A stretch of DNA of 64,000 nucleotides. Source: Kitasatospora purpeofusca. GTDB taxonomy: Bacteria; Actinomycetota; Actinomycetes; Streptomycetales; Streptomycetaceae. Under the pieces are notes generated by a model, which was given only the letters and a program-made list of their open reading frames with translations, was not told where the DNA came from and searched no databases. Location of the stretch: contig NZ_JODS01000003.1 in assembly GCF_000718025.1 (NCBI RefSeq), positions 62,001 to 126,000 of the forward strand, in the 5' to 3' direction. Position 1 is the first letter of the stretch, and each line of letters begins with the position of its first letter. The position numbers were made by a program, and so were the translations under genes. Shown here piece by piece: positions 59,392-64,000 of the stretch.

Positions 59392-59644
59392 TGCTCCCCC
59401 ACGGTCCGGTTTCTCTCCGAGACGGGAGTAAAGCTATGTGTGCACACGAGAGCGCCGGAAGGCCACGAAATGCACAACTTTCTCCGTTGGCCGCGAAGTT
59501 CTCTCTCGTTAAACTTTCACCGACTGCACACCTTCCGCGCGCCAAGCACTCCCGCTGCCGCTGCGCGTCGTTCACCAACCGTTCGAGAATGTCCCGAGTC
59601 GCCCCGACCATTCCGACGAGCGGTCAGCCACTTCCGACGGGCAC

Positions 59645-61453
59645 TCAGAGCCGCGCCGTCCAGCGCACCCGGGTGCCCCGGCCGTGCGGCCCCGGCTCGT
59701 GCCAGGCGTCCCCGCCGAGCGCCTCGGCCCGCCGGGTCAGGTTGCGCAGGCCGCTGAGCCGCCCGCCCTCGGGGATGCCGACGCCGTCGTCGGTGACGGT
59801 CAGCAGGACCCCGGGGCGCCCGCCCCGGTCCAGCGACTCCGGGTCGCCGCCCACGGGCCGGCCGTCGTCGTCCAGGTGCACGGTGGAGTCGACCTCCACG
59901 CCGACCCGGGAGGCCCGGGCGTGCCGGGCCGCGTTGGAGAGCATCTCCCGCAGGGCCGCGAGCAGTTGACGGCCGGTCTTCTCGCCGACCAGGCTCTCCA
60001 CCGGACCGACGAAGGAGACCGAGGGCTTGAAGCCGAGCGCCGCCGCGGCCTGGCTGCACTCGCGCAGCACCCGGGTCCGCAGGGTGTCGGGCGCGTCGCC
60101 GTGGTCGTCGTGCTGGAGCGCGTAGATGGTGGTGCGGACCTCCTGGATGGTGGCGTCCAGTTCGTCGACGGCCTCGCCGACGCGGACCTTCACCTCGGGG
60201 ACGACGGCCCGCCGGGCGGCCCCCTCCAGCATCATCCCGGTGGCGAAGAGCCGCTGGATGACCAGGTCGTGGAGATCGCGGGCGATCCGGTCGCGGTCCT
60301 GGAAGACCGCGAGCCGCTGCTGGTCGCGCTGGCCCTCGGCCAGCCTCAGCGCCAGCGCGGCCTGCGAGGCGAAGGTCTCGGCCAGCTGCTTCTCGCCGTC
60401 GGTGAACGGCAGCGCCCCGCGCGGACGCCAGACGCACAGCCCGCCGAGCACCCGGCTGGCCGCGACCATCGGCACGGCCAGCGAGGGGCCGAAGCTTCGG
60501 GCGAGCCGGATCACCACGGTCGGATCGGTGGACATGTCGTCCAGGTGGACGCTCTCGCCCGCCAGCAGTCGGGCGGCGAAACTGTCCGGCGGCAGCAGTT
60601 CGCCGCGCACGAACTCGGCCGCCTCCCCGGAGGCGTGGGCGACCCGCATCTGGCCGTCCACGGTCGGCAGCAGGATCATGCCGAGCGCGGCGTCCGCCAG
60701 CTCCCGGACCTGCTCGGCGGCGATGGTCAGCGCCACCTCCGCCTGGTCGGTGGACAGCAGCGCCGTGGTGACGGCGGCCGCGCCGGCGATCCACCGCTCC
60801 CGGCGCAGGCCCTCCTCGTAGAGCCGGGAGTTCTCGATCGCGACCCCGGCCGCGGCGGCCAGGGCGTGCACCACCTGCTCGTCCTCGGGGGTGAAGGCGC
60901 CGCCCCCGCGCTTCTCGGTGAGGTAGAGGTTGCCGAACACCTCGTCGCGGATCCTGATCGGCTCGCCGAGGAAGGTCTTCATGCCCGGGTGGTGCGGCGG
61001 GAAGCCGAAGGACCGCGGATCCGCGCCGAGGTCGGTGAGCCGCAGCGGCTCGGGGCGGTCGATCAGCGCCCCGAGGATGCCCCGGCCCACCGGCAGCTCG
61101 CCGATCTCGGCGGCCACCGCGTCGTCGATCCCGACATGGATGAAGTCGGAGAGCCCGTGGCCGTTGGGGGCGATCACCCCGAGGGCGGCGTAGCGGGCGT
61201 CGACCAGCTCGGCGGCGCCGGTGGCGATCCGGTGCAGGGTCGCGTGCAGGTCCAGGCCCGCCCCGACCGAGACGACCGCCTCCAGCAGCCGCTGCATCCG
61301 GTCCGTGACGGCGGCGGCGGACTGCAGCCGTTCGGCCACCTCGGTGACCAGGGTGTCCAGCCCGAGCGACGAGATCTCGGGCACGCGGTGCGGAGCCTGG
61401 TCGGGCTCCGGCTCCGAGGCGGCGAAGGAGGGCAGGTCTGGCGTGGAGTCCAT
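59645..61453 (-). CDS. GAF-domain sensor histidine kinase, DevS/DosS type
   Basis: A 602-aa cytosolic two-component sensor. Two GAF domains (residues ~50-190 and ~210-355) precede a HisKA_3 dimerisation segment with DRIARDLHDLVIQRLFATGM (phospho-His in DLHD) and an HATPase_c domain (REMLSNAARHARASRVGVEV, TDDGVGIPEGGRLSGLRNLTRRAEALGG). GAF-A contains FGFPPHHPGMKTFLGEPIRIRDEVFGNLYL; as I recall, the second His aligns with the haem-ligating His149 of mycobacterial DosS. ATG 61453 is preceded at 7 nt by TACGCT and no ribosome-binding site. It lies downstream of cydCD, suggesting oxygen/redox sensing. No response regulator is adjacent. Confidence 0.9.
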   Translation of the reverse strand: MDSTPDLPSFAASEPEPDQAPHRVPEISSLGLDTLVTEVAERLQSAAAVTDRMQRLLEAVVSVGAGLDLHATLHRIATGAAELVDARYAALGVIAPNGHGLSDFIHVGIDDAVAAEIGELPVGRGILGALIDRPEPLRLTDLGADPRSFGFPPHHPGMKTFLGEPIRIRDEVFGNLYLTEKRGGGAFTPEDEQVVHALAAAAGVAIENSRLYEEGLRRERWIAGAAAVTTALLSTDQAEVALTIAAEQVRELADAALGMILLPTVDGQMRVAHASGEAAEFVRGELLPPDSFAARLLAGESVHLDDMSTDPTVVIRLARSFGPSLAVPMVAASRVLGGLCVWRPRGALPFTDGEKQLAETFASQAALALRLAEGQRDQQRLAVFQDRDRIARDLHDLVIQRLFATGMMLEGAARRAVVPEVKVRVGEAVDELDATIQEVRTTIYALQHDDHGDAPDTLRTRVLRECSQAAAALGFKPSVSFVGPVESLVGEKTGRQLLAALREMLSNAARHARASRVGVEVDSTVHLDDDGRPVGGDPESLDRGGRPGVLLTVTDDGVGIPEGGRLSGLRNLTRRAEALGGDAWHEPGPHGRGTRVRWTARL

Positions 61454-61460
61454 GTCGTTG

Positions 61461-61466
61461 AGCGTA
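61461..61466 (-). promoter_or_regulatory. -10 element of the leaderless histidine kinase gene
   Basis: TACGCT on the minus strand, 7 nt from ATG 61453, in the 63-bp gap after cydCD. Confidence 0.55.
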
Positions 61467-61516
61467 GTTTGTACGGTTTTCGGCGGTAGGAGCGACGCGA
61501 CGGACAAGGGCCCGGG

Positions 61517-64000
61517 CTACCCGACCGCCAGCGGCAGACCCTCCGCCTCCCGCAGCCCCTCCGCCTCCCGCAGACCCTCCGCCTCGAGCTCGCGCTCGCG
61601 CATGGCGCGCAGCCGCCCTTCGGGCCGGGCCAGCAGCTCCGACCAGCCGCCCCGCTCGACCACCCGGCCGGCCTCCAGGACCAGCACCTCGTCCACCGTG
61701 CCGTCGTCCAGTCCGGCCAGCCGGTGGGTGATCAATACGGTGCTGCGCCCGGCGGTGGCGGCGAGCAGGTCGGCCGTGAGGGCGTCGGCGGTGGGCAGGT
61801 CGAGGTGCTCGGCGGGCTCGTCCAGGACCAGCACCGGGAAGTCCGCGAGCAGGGCCCGGGCCAGCGCCAGCCGCTGCCGCTGGCCGCCGGAGAGCCGGGC
61901 GCCGTGCTCGCCGACCATGGTGTCCAGCCCGTCCGGCAGGCTCTCGGTGAAGTCCAGCAGCCGGGCGGCGGCGAGCGCGGCCCGCAGCTCGTCCTCGGCG
62001 GCGTCGGGCCGGGCGAGACGCAGGTTCTCCCGGAGCGAGCTGTCGAAGACATGGGCGTCCTGCGCGCAGAGCCCGACCACCCGGCGGACGTCCTCCCCCG
62101 CCAGCGCCCGGCTGTCCACAGCCTGTGGACGACCGGCCGCGAGCACCACGCTGCCCGCGCGCTGGTCCAGGAAGCGCAGCAGCGTCTGCGCGAGCGTGGT
62201 CTTGCCGGAGCCGGACGGGCCGACCACGGCGATCCGCCGACCGGGCCCGAGGTCGAGGTCCACCCCGGCCAGCGCGTCCGCCGACTGCCCGGGGTGGCGG
62301 GCGGTCAGGCCGCGGACGGCGATCGGCAGCGGCTGCCCCGGCAGCGCCGCCGGCTCCGCGGGCTCGGCCACGGCCTCCGGCGCCTCCAGCACCTCGGCGA
62401 GCCGCGCCGAGGCGGCCAGGCTGCGCCGGCGGGCCTGGACGGCGGCCGGCATCCCGGTGACCGCCTCGAAGGCCGCCAGCGGGGTCAGCACGACCACGGC
62501 CAGGCAGACCGGGGCCAGCGCGCCGGACGCCACGCCGCGCAGCCCCACGGCCGCGGCGGCGGCCACCGTGAGGCCGGTGAGCAGGGTGATCAGCCCGGTG
62601 CCGAGCGCCGCGGTGGCGGCCGAGCGGGCGGCCAGCCCGGTCAGCGTCGCGTCGGCGGCCCGGACGGCGGCCAGCCGGCCCGGCAGCGCGCCGGCCACGG
62701 TGAGCTCGGCGGTGCCGCTGAAGGCGTCCAGGACGGCGGTGGCGAGCCGCCCGCGCGCCGGGGCCTGCCGCCGCTCGGCGTCGGCCGACCAGCGGTCGGC
62801 CAGCACCGGCACCACCAGTCCGGCGAGCAGCAGCCCCAGCCCGAGCACCAGCCCGGCGGCGGGCAGGAAGGCTCCCATGGCGAGCGCGGCGGCCGCGGAC
62901 ACCACCACCGCCACCGCGGCCGGGAGCCGCCAGCGCAGGTAGTGGTCCTGGACGGCGTCGACGTCGGCGACCAGCCGGGAGAGCAGGTCGCCCCGCCGGA
63001 ACGCGGGCAGCGCGGCCGGGGCGAGCACGGCGAGCCGGCGGTAGACGGCGGCGCGCAGGGTGCCGAGGGTGCGCAGCACCGCGTCGTGCGAGACCAGCCG
63101 CTCGGCGTAGCGGAAGACGCTGCGGCCGATGCCGAAGGCGCGCACCGCGGTGACGGCCATCATCAGGTGCAGCACCGGCGGCATCTCGGAGGCCCGGGAG
63201 ATCAGCCAGCCCGAGGTGGCCATCAGGGCCACGGCGCAGCCGAGCGCGAGCGCGCCGAGCAGCACCGAGAGCGCCAGCCGGGGGCGGACGGCGCCCGCGG
63301 CGGGGGCCGGCCCGTCCCGGTCCGGCGCCGGCGGTGTCGGACGCCCCCGGTGGGCGAGCACCGGGACGGCCGCCGGGGCGACGGGGGGAGCGGCCGGGCC
63401 GGCCAGCCGGACCCGCCGGTCGGCGGCGGCCAGCAGCGCGGGCCGGTGCGCGACCACCAGTACGGTGCGCGCCGGGTCGGCGGCCAGCGCCCGGACGGCG
63501 TCGACGACGGCCGCCTCGGAGGCGCCGTCCAGGTTGGCGGTGGGCTCGTCGAGCAGGACCAGCGGGCGGTCGTCGGCGAGCAGCACCCGGGCGAGCGCGA
63601 GCCGCTGGCGCTGACCTGCGGACAGTCCGGCGCCGTCCTCGCCGAGGCGGGTGCCCAGGCCCTGCGGCAGCCGGTCGACGAAGTCGAGGGCGTGCGCGGA
63701 GCGCAGGGCCGCGCGCTGCTGCTCCTCGGTGGCGCCGGGCCGGTGCAGGGTCAGGTTGTCGGCGACGGTCCCGGCGAACAGGTGCGGGTGCTGCGGCACC
63801 CAGGCGATCTGCCGCCGCCAGCTGTCCGGCTCCAGTTCGGCCAGGTCGTGGGTCCGCCCGTCGGCGGCGGTGATCCGGACCGTCCCGGCGGCGGGCGCGG
63901 TGAGGCCCAGCAGGACGCCGAGCAGGGTGGACTTGCCGGCTCCGGAGGGCCCGGTGAGGGCGACCGTCTCGCCGGGGCGCAGGGTGAGCGAGGCGCCGTC
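61517..64000 (-). CDS. cydCD: CydCD fusion: ABC exporter for cytochrome bd assembly (5' end outside window)
   Basis: The visible 827 codons begin inside the first nucleotide-binding domain and the frame stays open to the window edge. The first NBD has Walker A GPSGAGKST, signature LSAGQRQRLALARVLL and Walker B LVLLDEPTANLD. A second membrane domain of six helices follows (LSVLLGALALGCAVALMATSGWLISRASEMPP, VFRYAERLVSHDAVLRTLGTLRAAVYRRL: CydC hallmarks), then a second NBD (VVGPSGSGKTTLAQTLLRF, LSGGQRQRLALARALL, VLVLDEPAEHLD, ITHR). The fused CydD-CydC exports thiols or assists haem handling for cytochrome bd. The C-terminus has an REAEGL repeat encoded by 18-bp units. Confidence 0.95.
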   Translation of the reverse strand, partial: DGASLTLRPGETVALTGPSGAGKSTLLGVLLGLTAPAAGTVRITAADGRTHDLAELEPDSWRRQIAWVPQHPHLFAGTVADNLTLHRPGATEEQQRAALRSAHALDFVDRLPQGLGTRLGEDGAGLSAGQRQRLALARVLLADDRPLVLLDEPTANLDGASEAAVVDAVRALAADPARTVLVVAHRPALLAAADRRVRLAGPAAPPVAPAAVPVLAHRGRPTPPAPDRDGPAPAAGAVRPRLALSVLLGALALGCAVALMATSGWLISRASEMPPVLHLMMAVTAVRAFGIGRSVFRYAERLVSHDAVLRTLGTLRAAVYRRLAVLAPAALPAFRRGDLLSRLVADVDAVQDHYLRWRLPAAVAVVVSAAAALAMGAFLPAAGLVLGLGLLLAGLVVPVLADRWSADAERRQAPARGRLATAVLDAFSGTAELTVAGALPGRLAAVRAADATLTGLAARSAATAALGTGLITLLTGLTVAAAAAVGLRGVASGALAPVCLAVVVLTPLAAFEAVTGMPAAVQARRRSLAASARLAEVLEAPEAVAEPAEPAALPGQPLPIAVRGLTARHPGQSADALAGVDLDLGPGRRIAVVGPSGSGKTTLAQTLLRFLDQRAGSVVLAAGRPQAVDSRALAGEDVRRVVGLCAQDAHVFDSSLRENLRLARPDAAEDELRAALAAARLLDFTESLPDGLDTMVGEHGARLSGGQRQRLALARALLADFPVLVLDEPAEHLDLPTADALTADLLAATAGRSTVLITHRLAGLDDGTVDEVLVLEAGRVVERGGWSELLARPEGRLRAMRERELEAEGLREAEGLREAEGLPLAVG
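61535..61588 (-). repeat. 18-bp tandem repeat x3 at the 3' end of cydCD
   Basis: Units 61535-61552, 61553-61570 and 61571-61588 (consensus CAGACCCTCCGCCTCCCG, few mismatches) encode repeats of Arg-Glu-Ala-Glu-Gly-Leu just before the stop. They lie beyond the conserved NBD. Confidence 0.8.

Noticed and set aside
62111..62130. TGTCCACAGCCTGTGGAC inside cydCD as a DnaA-box pair
   Set aside because: Isolated inverted pair within conserved coding sequence with no other boxes nearby; probably coincidental.
1..64000. tRNA or rRNA genes, IS elements, prophage or integrase genes
   Set aside because: None seen on either strand; no transposase-like frame, cloverleaf-like sequence with CCA-end context, or attachment-site duplication flanking the 44.5-58.2 kb island was recognisable by eye.

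Overview
The window is about 72-75% G+C by eye, with codon third positions almost always G or C. It has GTG starts, many leaderless genes and mycothiol/F420-type enzymes. It is a streptomycete chromosome (Streptomyces or, more likely to my eye, Kitasatospora). From memory, the order DyP peroxidase - pheA - serS - HAD phosphatase - LCP protein - Spo0M - paired ABC exporters - GAF kinase - cydCD matches the core arm right next to oriC in Streptomyces coelicolor (around SCO3945-SCO3971). A perfect 14-bp parS site (1827-1840) and a dense cluster of DnaA boxes upstream of serS (26629-27008) agree with an oriC-proximal location.

Layout. 1-18.5 kb: end of a glutathionylspermidine-synthase-like gene; thioredoxin/NHL protein; M18 aminopeptidase; acyl-CoA dehydrogenase; SseB-like protein; pirin with an elaborate operator; PP2C-like phosphatase; a 36-residue membrane protein; a hydrolase/mycothiol-type enzyme pair controlled by a divergent TetR regulator; amidase; allantoicase with a LysR regulator; two tandem LAxTG (sortase class E) surface proteins; an RsbW-like ATP-binding protein. 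18.6-25.4 kb: an extracytoplasmic copper and oxidase-maturation operon (His-rich membrane protein, YcnI, Sco, PCuAC, CopCD, DyP). 25.5-31.4 kb: pheA, the DnaA-box region, leaderless serS, HAD phosphatase, LytR-CpsA-Psr protein. 31.4-39.3 kb: Spo0M, FadR regulator plus CynX-type MFS permease, two ABC exporters, F420-dependent oxidoreductase. 39.3-44.5 kb: a small Ser/Thr kinase divergent from an ECF sigma factor, which is translationally coupled to an exported protein with a paralogue next door; a PIN toxin-antitoxin pair; a second HAD phosphatase.

44.5-58.2 kb is the most unusual part. It is an accessory phosphate-transporter-like island, all on the minus strand. The core operon is pstC-pstA-pstS-like-sortase-like-pstB. 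Its PstS-like protein carries a long Gly/Thr/Ser linker and a C-terminal membrane anchor instead of a lipobox. A sortase-fold membrane protein that has lost the catalytic His, Cys and Arg overlaps it by 4 bp. Upstream lie a 942-residue membrane-anchored binding-protein-like giant, a 199-residue secreted protein of unknown function, and three tandem secreted PstS-like proteins with cleavable, non-lipoprotein signal peptides. I see no canonical PHO box in front of these genes.

58.5-64 kb: two overlapping DUF1508/YegP-like genes, a DevS/DosS-type GAF histidine kinase with a leaderless start, and the 3' part of a cydCD fusion cut by the window edge. The kinase and cydCD together suggest oxygen or redox control of cytochrome bd. 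I found no tRNA, rRNA, CRISPR array, IS element or prophage.
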